This document shows positions 1 through 6,460 of a DNA stretch of 45,941 nt, piece after piece; positions within the stretch are counted from its first letter, which is position 1, and the number at the start of each line of letters is the position of its first letter. The stretch is from Anaerolineae bacterium. Lineage in GTDB: Bacteria; Chloroflexota; Anaerolineae; 4572-78; J111. The position numbers and the translations under genes are program-made. The stretch is taken from positions 1-45,941 of the forward strand of contig JAFGNV010000074.1 in assembly GCA_016926805.1 (NCBI GenBank), written 5' to 3'. A model generated the notes under the pieces. It made no database searches, was not told where the DNA came from, and saw only the letters and a list, made by a program, of their open reading frames with translations.

Positions 1-213
1 GAACCAAGATACCGATATTGCATCATTGCACCCCTTTCTCTTTATTGAATTTGATAAACTATGGAGATATTTTTAAGCGCTGTAAAAGCCCTACCATAAG
101 GTTATACCTGAGAAAGTTTATATCCCAAACTTTCACCCCCCAATTCGGTTTGTAAAACGAATAGACTCCGCCAAATAAAAAAGCCTCGCCGGAGCGAGGC
201 TTAGGGTGAAGTG
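1..213. other. Non-coding left edge
   Basis: No convincing gene is seen here. The stretch is AT-rich and carries a perfect 8-bp hairpin at about 112-134 (GAAAGTTT, 7-nt loop, AAACTTTC) and a strong hairpin at 181-202, listed separately. Just past it, coding sequence for TPR repeats starts abruptly after an in-frame TAG at 214-216, so this looks like the foreign side of a rearrangement breakpoint, or an assembly join, rather than a normal upstream region. Confidence 0.5.
175..202 (-). terminator. Rho-independent terminator, minus strand
   Basis: AAGCCTCGC (181-189) pairs perfectly with GCGAGGCTT (194-202) around a 4-nt loop. On the minus strand the hairpin is followed by six T residues, a classic terminator. 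No minus-strand gene lies just upstream of it: what is there is the plus-strand TPR/substrate-binding gene. It is therefore an orphan, which supports a rearrangement at about 203-216. Confidence 0.7.
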
Positions 214-216
214 TAG

Positions 217-2031
217 GCGTGCAGGCAAATTACCATTCAACTGGCCCATCACTATACCAGAGCCGGGCAGGCCGACAAAGCCATAGATTATTTGCTGCAA
301 GCCGGGGACCGGGCGCGCAATCTGTACGCTAACCAGGAGGCCATTGGCTTTTACCAACAGGCCCTCACTTTTCTGCGCGCGCAGCGGGCCTTTGAACGAG
401 CCGCCCGAACCCTGATGAAATTGGGCTTGACCCACCATCTGGCCTTTGATTTTCCCCAAGCGCGCCAGGCTTATGATGAAGGTTTTATCCTGTGGCAGCG
501 AGCCGGAGCCAGCCAACCCACCTCTTTGCCGCCCGCCCCCCACCCCCTCAGACTGCTGGCCCACGATCCGCCAACCCTGGACCCCGGCATGGCTATGGAC
601 GAAGCCTCGGTAACAATCATTAACAAAATTTTCAGCGGCTTGGTAAATCTGCGCCCGGAAATGGAAGTAGTGCCCGACATTGCCCAAAGTTGGGATGTTT
701 TGGAAAATGGGTGTAAATATATTTTTCATTTGCGAAACGATGTGCGCTGGAGCGATGGCGTTCCGGTAACGGCGGAAGATTTTGAATATGCCTGGAAGCG
801 AGTACTGGACCCAAACGTAGATTCGCCCAATGCCAAACTTTTATACGAGATCAAAGGCGCTCAAGGGTTTCACCAGGGCCAGATTTCTCATCCGGGCCAG
901 GTGGGGATTCAGGCCGTTAATTCCACCACCTTGGTGGTGGAGCTGGAAAGGCAAACCAGCTATTTCCCCCACCTGTTAACCTACTCTCCCACCTTCCCCG
1001 TGCCTCGGCACGTTATAGAAAAATACGGCCAAAAATGGACCAACCCGGAAAACCTGGTCACCAACGGGCCGTTCACGTTGGAGAGTTACCACCCCCAACA
1101 GTCAATGTCTTTTAGGCGTAATCCCGCCTACCGGGGGCGGTTCACGGGCAATCTGCAGCAGGTAGAGCTATTCTTGAATGTAGAAACTACGCAAAGGCTG
1201 AACTTGTATGAGACCAATCAAGTAGACATGATTAGCCTTTGGCACCTCTTTGGCCCAGAACTGGATTTTGTTCGGCGGCAATATGCCGACGATTATCTTT
1301 CAATTCCAGCTCTGGCCACTCACTATATCGGCTTTGATATAACTCGGCCCCCCTTTAATGATGTGCGCGTGCGGCGGGCCTTGGCCATGGCCGTTGATAG
1401 AGAAACTCTGGCCGATGTAATCATGGGCGGTTATGTTTTCCCGGCTACAGGGGGATTCATCCCGCCCGGCATGCCGGGCTACTCGCCAGAAATTGGCTTA
1501 TCCTACCAACCTGACCTGGCGCGACAACTCCTGGCTGAAGCGGGTTATCCAGAAGGCCGTGGCTTCCCGGCGGTGGAGTGGCTGGGATTCAGCACCCATA
1601 CGCTGGTGATTGAATATCTGCAAGCCCAATGGCAGAAAAACCTGAATATAAACCTTAGCTGGCAAAGCACTCCAAAAGATGGGCATTTTTTTGAGCAGCT
1701 TGACAAAAATCCTCCACACATGTTTCGGATGGGCTGGTCTGCCGACTATCCTGATCCCGATAATATTTTGCGGGCAAGTTGCATTCCATATCTGGTTGCC
1801 TGGCAAAACAAAACCTTTGCCAATCTGATTGAGCAGGCCCGACAGGTAACCGATCAGGCCAAGCGCATAGAGTTATATCAACAGGCAGATAAAATTTTGA
1901 TAGAAGAGGCGCTCCTCATACCCTATCTCTATGTCCGGCATCATTTCCTGATTAAACCCTGGGTTACCCGGTATCCCACCTCACCAATCAGGCCCTCGTT
2001 TTGGGAAGATATTATTATTGAGCCACATTAA
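217..2031 (+). CDS. TPR-substrate-binding protein fusion, 5'-truncated
   Basis: The reading frame is open from just after a TAG at 214-216. The first usable start is TTG 292, inside a conserved repeat. Residues before it (QLAHHYTRAGQADKAIDYL) and after it (YANQEAIGFYQQAL) are TPR-like helices of the kind found near the C-terminus of large AAA/BTAD-type regulators. From about residue 85 after TTG 292 comes a family 5 (OppA/DppA-like) extracytoplasmic solute-binding domain of about 490 residues, with a typical opening (LAHDPPTLDPGMAMDEAS) and the WSDGVPVTAEDFEYAWKRV motif. No signal peptide is present. In Chloroflexota such domains occur fused behind cytoplasmic ATPase/TPR regulators, probably as peptide or metabolite sensors rather than transporter parts; that is family knowledge. 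The missing N-terminus and lack of a ribosome site suggest a pseudogene or an assembly join. Certain about the two domains, unsure whether it is expressed. Confidence 0.8.
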   Translation, partial: ACRQITIQLAHHYTRAGQADKAIDYLLQAGDRARNLYANQEAIGFYQQALTFLRAQRAFERAARTLMKLGLTHHLAFDFPQARQAYDEGFILWQRAGASQPTSLPPAPHPLRLLAHDPPTLDPGMAMDEASVTIINKIFSGLVNLRPEMEVVPDIAQSWDVLENGCKYIFHLRNDVRWSDGVPVTAEDFEYAWKRVLDPNVDSPNAKLLYEIKGAQGFHQGQISHPGQVGIQAVNSTTLVVELERQTSYFPHLLTYSPTFPVPRHVIEKYGQKWTNPENLVTNGPFTLESYHPQQSMSFRRNPAYRGRFTGNLQQVELFLNVETTQRLNLYETNQVDMISLWHLFGPELDFVRRQYADDYLSIPALATHYIGFDITRPPFNDVRVRRALAMAVDRETLADVIMGGYVFPATGGFIPPGMPGYSPEIGLSYQPDLARQLLAEAGYPEGRGFPAVEWLGFSTHTLVIEYLQAQWQKNLNINLSWQSTPKDGHFFEQLDKNPPHMFRMGWSADYPDPDNILRASCIPYLVAWQNKTFANLIEQARQVTDQAKRIELYQQADKILIEEALLIPYLYVRHHFLIKPWVTRYPTSPIRPSFWEDIIIEPH

Positions 2032-2034
2032 GAC

Positions 2035-2063
2035 TCGCCATTCTGCTCTCTCCCGAGTATAAT
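2035..2063 (+). promoter_or_regulatory. Candidate sigma70-type promoter for lipoprotein 1
   Basis: TATAAT at 2058-2063 lies 17 bp after TCGCCA (2035-2040, 4 of 6 matches to TTGACA). It sits between the stop of the solute-binding gene and the lipoprotein, giving a leader of roughly 30 nt. The -10 is perfect and the -35 weak. Confidence 0.45.
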
Positions 2064-2098
2064 TTTAGCCTGGGAACTTTGGAAGGAGAACGCGAGCC

Positions 2099-2974
2099 TT
2101 GAAAAGCATCATGTTTCGTTGGGCCGGCTGGCTGTTGGTTTTGCCCATGCTGGCCTGTACCCTGTATCGACAAACACCCCAACCGGCTGCCCCCGTTGAA
2201 CAGCTTGCGTTTGACGTACAAACGGCCACCCCAACCCTGGCGCCCATTTTTGACGCTCCCAGCTACACCCCCGACCCTAACGCCACACCCACACTTACCC
2301 CAACCTCAGCAGTTACGGCAACCGTTGCAGCCACAATTACCACAGAAAAAGAAGCAACACCCATCCCCACCGAAGCCGTCACCCCTACCCCCAAACCACC
2401 CCCACCACCTACCCCCACCGTTGCCCCCGCTGAACCGCTACAGGGTAGCGTATGGGACTTTGAAGACGGCTTTGCCCCCTGGGGCAATCCCTATGGTGAC
2501 GCCTGCCCCGGTTCCGGTCTGGCCAACGGTTGGACCGCCTTTTCCAGCCGAGACCAGTACGGTTCAGCCTGCATGAACCAGACCGTGTGGAAGGACAATG
2601 TTCACAGTGGCCATAACGCCCAGGAGATCACCTTTGCCTACGTGGGCATTGAAGCCGGAGTGTTTAGAACCGCGCCCACCATTCCCGGTCACCGCTACAC
2701 CATCGAAGCCTACATGCGACGCGAATTCAGTCCGGCCACCGTGGCCGTTTCCCTGGGAGTCGACTTGAACGGCGGCACCGATTGGCAATCGACCAACGTG
2801 CAATGGTCTCCATGGAATGAAGATGTTGACGATGCCTGGGGTAAGACCAGCGTCACCGTAACCGCTACCGGCGAGCAGATGACCATTTTTCTCAAAGGTT
2901 CGCATCCCTACCCGGAACCGGGAGGAACCCTGCGGCTCGATAATGTCAGTGTGGTTGACCTTGGACCGGCGTGA
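2099..2974 (+). CDS. Lipoprotein with Pro/Thr-rich linker and jelly-roll-like C-domain
   Basis: The start is TTG 2099, supported by GGAAGGAG at 2081-2088, 10 bp upstream. The N-terminus is a lipoprotein signal with lipobox MLAC (Cys20), so the mature protein should be membrane-anchored and outside the cytoplasm. Residues about 25-115 are a Pro/Thr-rich low-complexity tether. Residues about 120-291 form a compact domain opening with WDFEDGFAPWGNPYGDACPG and ending with a LDNVSVVDLG strand, a pattern typical of carbohydrate-binding-module-like beta-sandwiches. A paralogue follows directly at 3075-3986 with the same architecture. Catalytic residues are not evident; ligand binding (glycan or surface) is an inference. 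Two Cys (around PYGDACPG and GSACMNQ) are conserved in both copies and may form a disulphide. Confidence 0.75.
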   Translation: MKSIMFRWAGWLLVLPMLACTLYRQTPQPAAPVEQLAFDVQTATPTLAPIFDAPSYTPDPNATPTLTPTSAVTATVAATITTEKEATPIPTEAVTPTPKPPPPPTPTVAPAEPLQGSVWDFEDGFAPWGNPYGDACPGSGLANGWTAFSSRDQYGSACMNQTVWKDNVHSGHNAQEITFAYVGIEAGVFRTAPTIPGHRYTIEAYMRREFSPATVAVSLGVDLNGGTDWQSTNVQWSPWNEDVDDAWGKTSVTVTATGEQMTIFLKGSHPYPEPGGTLRLDNVSVVDLGPA

Positions 2975-3074
2975 TTGGCAGGGAGAAAGTAGACGGTAGG
3001 CAGGTTCTGGAAATCTCTCCCAATCTATATCTATTTCCTACATTCCGGTTCTGAACAAATTTCTGGATACGACT

Positions 3075-3986
3075 ATGAACAAACATTTAAACCCAACATG
3101 GTTTGTTATGGTGATGATAATTTGGCCCTTGCTGGCCTGTCTCATCGGGGCACCAGGCACGGCCATTCCACCCGAACGACCGGCTAATTTTGAAATACAA
3201 ACGGCCACCCCCACCCTCGATCCCAGGCGGGTCACCCCCCCGGTAGAGGAAAAAGCGGAAGCGGCCATCTTACCCCTGAGTGATGCGCCCACTCACACCC
3301 CCGATCCCAGGGCGCAGCCTACCCCCCCTCCTTCATCCCCTACCCCTCTCCCGATAACCCAAGCACCCACCCTTGAAATCACGCCAACGGCTGAATTAAC
3401 CCAGGCGGTCACCGTCGCACCTGCCCCTCTTCCCATCACCCCTGATCCGCCCTTACAAGGTGGCGAGTGGGATTTTGAAACAGATTTTATTCCCTGGCCC
3501 AATCCTTACGGTGAACCCTGTCCCGGCGCAGCCGTTGCTTCCGGTTGGACAGCGTTTGTTGAGCAAGGCCCGTATGGTTCTTCCTGTATGAATGAGAATC
3601 TTTACCAGCCCAATGTGTTCTCCGGCCTCAAATCGCAAGAGATAACGTTCGATTTTATCTCGGCCAACTCTGGCGTTTTTCGCACCATCCCCACCCAGCC
3701 AGGGCATCGTTACAGTATTGTGGCCTACGCCAAACACGACCATAGCCTATCGCCGGTGAACATGGCTTTGGGCATCGACCTGACCGGCGGCAATGTTTGG
3801 ACAGCCGAAACCGTCCAATGGTTTGCCTGGGATAGCGCCAGCGAAGACACCTGGCTCGAAACCGAAGAAACCATTACCGCTACCGGCGAACAAATGACCA
3901 TTTTTATCAAAGGTTTTCACCCAATGGCCGAGCAGGGCGGCAAAACTGTTATTGACAATGTGAGCGTAACTCACCTGGGACCATAA
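3075..3986 (+). CDS. Paralogous lipoprotein, tandem copy
   Basis: ATG 3075 starts a lipoprotein signal with lipobox LLAC (Cys22), then a Pro/Thr-rich tether to about residue 150 and a C-terminal domain closely matching that of the gene upstream: WDFETDFIPWPNPYGEPCPG, GWTAF, YGSSCMNEN, QEITFDF, TATGEQMTIFIKG and DNVSV. The C-domains are much better conserved than the tethers, whose length and repeats differ, as expected after tandem duplication with selection on the binding domain. No good Shine-Dalgarno sequence is visible. The 100-bp gap to the first copy contains a long inverted repeat (GATTGG..GGGAGA at 2971, TCTCCCAATC near 3015-3025) that could form a hairpin in a shared transcript. Function unknown; probably a surface glycan- or ligand-binding lipoprotein. 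Confidence 0.75.
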   Translation: MNKHLNPTWFVMVMIIWPLLACLIGAPGTAIPPERPANFEIQTATPTLDPRRVTPPVEEKAEAAILPLSDAPTHTPDPRAQPTPPPSSPTPLPITQAPTLEITPTAELTQAVTVAPAPLPITPDPPLQGGEWDFETDFIPWPNPYGEPCPGAAVASGWTAFVEQGPYGSSCMNENLYQPNVFSGLKSQEITFDFISANSGVFRTIPTQPGHRYSIVAYAKHDHSLSPVNMALGIDLTGGNVWTAETVQWFAWDSASEDTWLETEETITATGEQMTIFIKGFHPMAEQGGKTVIDNVSVTHLGP

Positions 3987-3987
3987 A

Positions 3988-4026
3988 AAAGAACCCCAAA
4001 GATTTCAAAAACCTCTGAGGTTCTTT
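3988..4026 (+). terminator. Candidate terminator after lipoprotein 2
   Basis: AAAGAACC (3988-3995) pairs with GGTTCTTT (4019-4026) across a long loop that itself contains the 13-nt palindrome AACCTCTGAGGTT. It lies directly after the stop codon. The T-run is short, so efficiency is uncertain. Confidence 0.45.
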
Positions 4027-4039
4027 GTCTCCGGAATCA

Positions 4040-4069
4040 AAAGACCCGGCGCGCCATCACCGGGCCTTT
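4040..4069. terminator. GC-rich hairpin with A/T flanks
   Basis: AAAGACCCGG (4040-4049) pairs with CCGGGCCTTT (4060-4069), with one mismatch and a 10-nt loop. The flanking A and T runs make it a second, possibly bidirectional, terminator downstream of the lipoprotein pair. Confidence 0.5.
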
Positions 4070-4359
4070 CAAAAAGGAGGAGAAGAAATTGTCTATGGGT
4101 TATATGTCACCCTATACATAACCCGTTATCTACATTTTACCCATTTCTATCAAACTAACTTGACGTAAACTATACGCCTACACTACGCTAAATCTACTCT
4201 GAATGGTCTTATTAGTTTATCTCCCCGTTAATTCCCCTTCTTTAACCAAGCGTCGAATTCTTTCTTTTTGTCAACTACCCCGGAAAAGAGTATACTTTCC
4301 CGGTTGATAACAACCCTGTAAGTGATGAGATAATCTGATATGTCATTCCGAGGGAGCCA

Positions 4360-4390
4360 CACCTGACAGGTTTTTGAAACCTGTCAGGTG
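4360..4390. repeat. Perfect 14-bp palindrome
   Basis: CACCTGACAGGTTT (4360-4373) and AAACCTGTCAGGTG (4377-4390) are perfect reverse complements around a 3-nt loop. There is no T-run, so it is a REP-like repeat rather than a terminator. It directly follows a partial TGTCATTCCGAGGGAG unit at 4341-4356. Confidence 0.8.
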
Positions 4391-4412
4391 CTCAATCCTA
4401 CAAAGACATTCC

Positions 4413-4549
4413 ATGTCATTCCGAGGAGCTTGGAAGCGAAGGGAACGCAGCGGCTGAAGCGACTGATGCAACGAGGAATCCCTCAAAACTATGCTTGCAA
4501 GACCAGGTTAGAAGGATTTCTCTCTCATTGCGTTCGCTCGAAATGACAT
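4413..4549. repeat. MITE-like element with 13-bp inverted ends
   Basis: ATGTCATTCCGAG at 4413-4425 and CTCGAAATGACAT at 4537-4549 are inverted repeats with one mismatch, bounding about 137 bp of non-coding DNA. Internal GAGGAATCC and GGATTTCTC are inverted too, so the whole unit can fold. A second left-end copy lies at 4341. It has the look of a mobilised miniature repeat. No transposase is in the window. Confidence 0.65.
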
Positions 4550-4644
4550 GCGAATCATTTACTTATTAACCGCCACTGAATTATCCCTGAATAAAAGACT
4601 GGGAAATTTTGGACATAGATTTATAATTTTTGGAGTTTAACCAC

Positions 4645-5322
4645 ATGGAATTCCGCTATTTACAACCAGAGGATGCTGAAGCGGCAGCAGAAATTCATAT
4701 CGAGGGCCAGCCGGGCACTGTGCTCACGTTAATGGGGTATCGCTTTTTGGTGGAGTTATATCGGGCGGTGTGTTGCTCCCAATGGGGCGAGAGTATCGGC
4801 GCATTTGACGACCACCGCCTGGTGGCTCAGACGGCGATGGCTGTTTCCAGCTCCAAATTCTTCTCTGAATTCAAGCGGCGCTACCTGTGGCGCGTAACCC
4901 TGCCGGTGGCCCTGGCGGTAATAAAAAATCCGACCATCATATCTCATGTAATTAACAGTTGGAGTTACGCGGAGCAGACCCGCAGCCCCGAACGTGAGGG
5001 CGATGTGATTTTTTTGGGGGTCAAACGAGAGTATGTTCGCCACGGCCTGGGGCCGGAATTGGTCCGGCACATGTTCGGCTGGGCAGATTTGATTGGCCTG
5101 AAGTCGGCCAACTTTATGGTTGAAAAACGCAACCGGCCCATGCGTTGGATGGTAGGGCAGTTGAATGGTTTGTATGTGGCCCACGAGTTTGAGGCTTACG
5201 GGCGGCAGATGCTTTTTTATAAGGTTCCCATTGCGCCCAACCTGGCGGATGCCAGGTTACCCCTGGGACAACCGTTCACCCCGGCTTACGTGTATTCAAA
5301 AAATGGAACAGGTAAGAATTAA
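4645..5322 (+). CDS. GNAT-like N-acetyltransferase family protein
   Basis: Start ATG 4645 is preferred over TTG 4630, because TGGAG at 4631-4635 then sits 9 bp upstream as ribosome site. The 225-residue protein begins EFRYLQPEDAEAAAEIHIEG, the usual first strand and helix of the GNAT fold. The central stretch VIFLGVKREYVRHGLGPELV resembles motif A (strand 4 and the pyrophosphate-binding R/QxxGxG/A loop; here RHGLG) that binds acetyl-CoA, followed by a helix and ANFMVEKRNRPM as strand 5. Substrate unknown. The gene stands alone between the repeat-rich gap and the convergent signalling island. The fold assignment is fairly good, the activity is an inference. Confidence 0.6.
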   Translation: MEFRYLQPEDAEAAAEIHIEGQPGTVLTLMGYRFLVELYRAVCCSQWGESIGAFDDHRLVAQTAMAVSSSKFFSEFKRRYLWRVTLPVALAVIKNPTIISHVINSWSYAEQTRSPEREGDVIFLGVKREYVRHGLGPELVRHMFGWADLIGLKSANFMVEKRNRPMRWMVGQLNGLYVAHEFEAYGRQMLFYKVPIAPNLADARLPLGQPFTPAYVYSKNGTGKN

Positions 5323-5337
5323 AATCTGAGGCCAAAG

Positions 5338-5730
5338 TTAGAGGGAGATTCCATTTCGCTCAGGGGGATGCTCGATGACGCGCTTAATCTTTTCGGCCAT
5401 GGTGTTAACATCCAGCGGTTTTTGGATGAAATAATCAAAGTCAGGCTTTTGCGGTTCTAACTCTATGTCATCGGCAGTAAAGAGAATTTTGGGGATACCT
5501 TGCGTATCTTGCCGACGATTAAGCTCAGTCACCACTTCATAACCGCTAATATCAGGCAGATTCACATCAATCAAAAAAACATCCGGCAAAATTTTTGCTG
5601 CCTGCTCAAGACCTTCCCGGCCAGTTTCGGCTGAAAACACTTCAAACCCTTCAAAGCCAAGAAACCGCTCAATCAACACTCGATTGTCGCAGTTGTCATC
5701 AATGTACAAAACGGTGTATTTCGTGTCCAT
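5338..5730 (-). CDS. CheY-like single-domain response regulator
   Basis: A 130-residue stand-alone receiver. The acidic pair Asp11-Asp12, phospho-acceptor Asp55 (LIDVNLPD), switch Thr85 (FTADD) and Lys104 (QKPL) are all present, so it should be phosphorylatable. There is no output domain; it likely works by protein contact. It lies 18 bp downstream of the Ras-like GTPase gene on the same strand, so the two are probably one transcript, and both sit below the hybrid kinase. A role as output or adaptor of that kinase, perhaps acting on the GTPase, is an inference from position. Confidence 0.9.
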   Translation of the reverse strand: MDTKYTVLYIDDNCDNRVLIERFLGFEGFEVFSAETGREGLEQAAKILPDVFLIDVNLPDISGYEVVTELNRRQDTQGIPKILFTADDIELEPQKPDFDYFIQKPLDVNTMAEKIKRVIEHPPERNGISL

Positions 5731-5748
5731 CTGAATTTCTAGGGGTTT

Positions 5749-6333
5749 CTAACGACTCTTCAGGACAAAGTTAACGCCCAGAGTGCCTAATTTTTCAAAC
5801 ATAAGTTCAACGTTGTAATTATTTTTAGAGCTGGTTTCAATGTAACCATGACCATTGTTTTTGGCCCACCGGGCAATCTTATCGACAGGTACTCTGCTGG
5901 GCAGGTCTATTTTGCTGGCCACCACCAACACCGGAATATTGGGCACCTGCTTACGGCATTCGTGCACCCAATCCGGCAAATGCTTCACTGTTTCAGGTTG
6001 GTTAACATCAAACACCAGGGCCATTGCGTGTGAACCAAGATAGAAGATCTCCCGCACCGAAGACCATTGTGGTTGACCAGCCAGGTCCCAGGTATGGATT
6101 TTGACCAGTCCCAGACCGGGCACCCGGGTTAGCGTGGTATGGGTGTCCATGCCGATGGTCATTTTGTGCTGTTCGGTAAAATCATCAAACACATACCGTC
6201 GTAACAAACTGCTTTTACCTACCGCTCCGTCACCGGCCAGAATTACTTTTACATGAAAGAGAACCTCTTCTTTTTGGCCAACCGTTTTGACTTTTTCCAC
6301 TGTGGTGATCTTTTGCGGGCCGAAGTTAGTCAT
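5749..6333 (-). CDS. Ras-like small GTPase (prokaryotic Rab/MglA-type)
   Basis: A 194-residue GTPase with all Ras-family boxes: P-loop GDGAVGKSS (34-42), switch I Thr59, G3 box DLAGQ (83-87) keeping the Gln used in hydrolysis by Ras, G4 box SKID (140-143; Ser replaces the usual Asn), and G5 ETSSK (166-170). An N-terminal extension of about 25 residues precedes the fold. There is no CaaX tail, so membrane attachment by prenylation is not expected. ATG 6333 has AGGAG about 8 bp upstream. A TATAAT -10 is visible on the minus strand at 6416-6421, overlapping an imperfect palindrome (ATTATACCC / GGGGTAAT). It is co-directional with the CheY-like gene (18-bp gap) and follows a hybrid kinase. Bacterial relatives such as MglA pair with Roadblock proteins; one is encoded at 28163-28960. 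Confidence 0.9.
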   Translation of the reverse strand: MTNFGPQKITTVEKVKTVGQKEEVLFHVKVILAGDGAVGKSSLLRRYVFDDFTEQHKMTIGMDTHTTLTRVPGLGLVKIHTWDLAGQPQWSSVREIFYLGSHAMALVFDVNQPETVKHLPDWVHECRKQVPNIPVLVVASKIDLPSRVPVDKIARWAKNNGHGYIETSSKNNYNVELMFEKLGTLGVNFVLKSR

Positions 6334-6415
6334 CCGATCTCCTCTTGTTAACCTGCAAATAGAATTCTGTCTCCATCCTTATCTTATAAAAGTTTTAGGA
6401 GGGAGAAAATAGCAT

Positions 6416-6421
6416 ATTATA
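6416..6421 (-). promoter_or_regulatory. Candidate -10 for GTPase-CheY operon
   Basis: TATAAT is read on the minus strand about 83 bp before the GTPase ATG. It is embedded in an imperfect inverted repeat (about 6416-6440), which could be an operator. No convincing -35 is visible. Confidence 0.35.
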
Positions 6422-6460
6422 CCCAGTATTATGGGGTAATTGTGTCCACACCAACCGTTC

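Larger units (their letters stand above)
4070..4644. other. Gene-free gap with repeats
   Basis: No gene is supported here. A strong AAGGAGG-type ribosome site at about 4074-4080 precedes only a 10-codon frame (TTG 4089 to TAA near 4121), overlapping a dyad built on GGGTTAT and ATAACCC. This could be a leader peptide, but nothing follows it for 500 bp. The rest contains the two repeats listed at 4360-4390 and 4413-4549. Confidence 0.5.
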
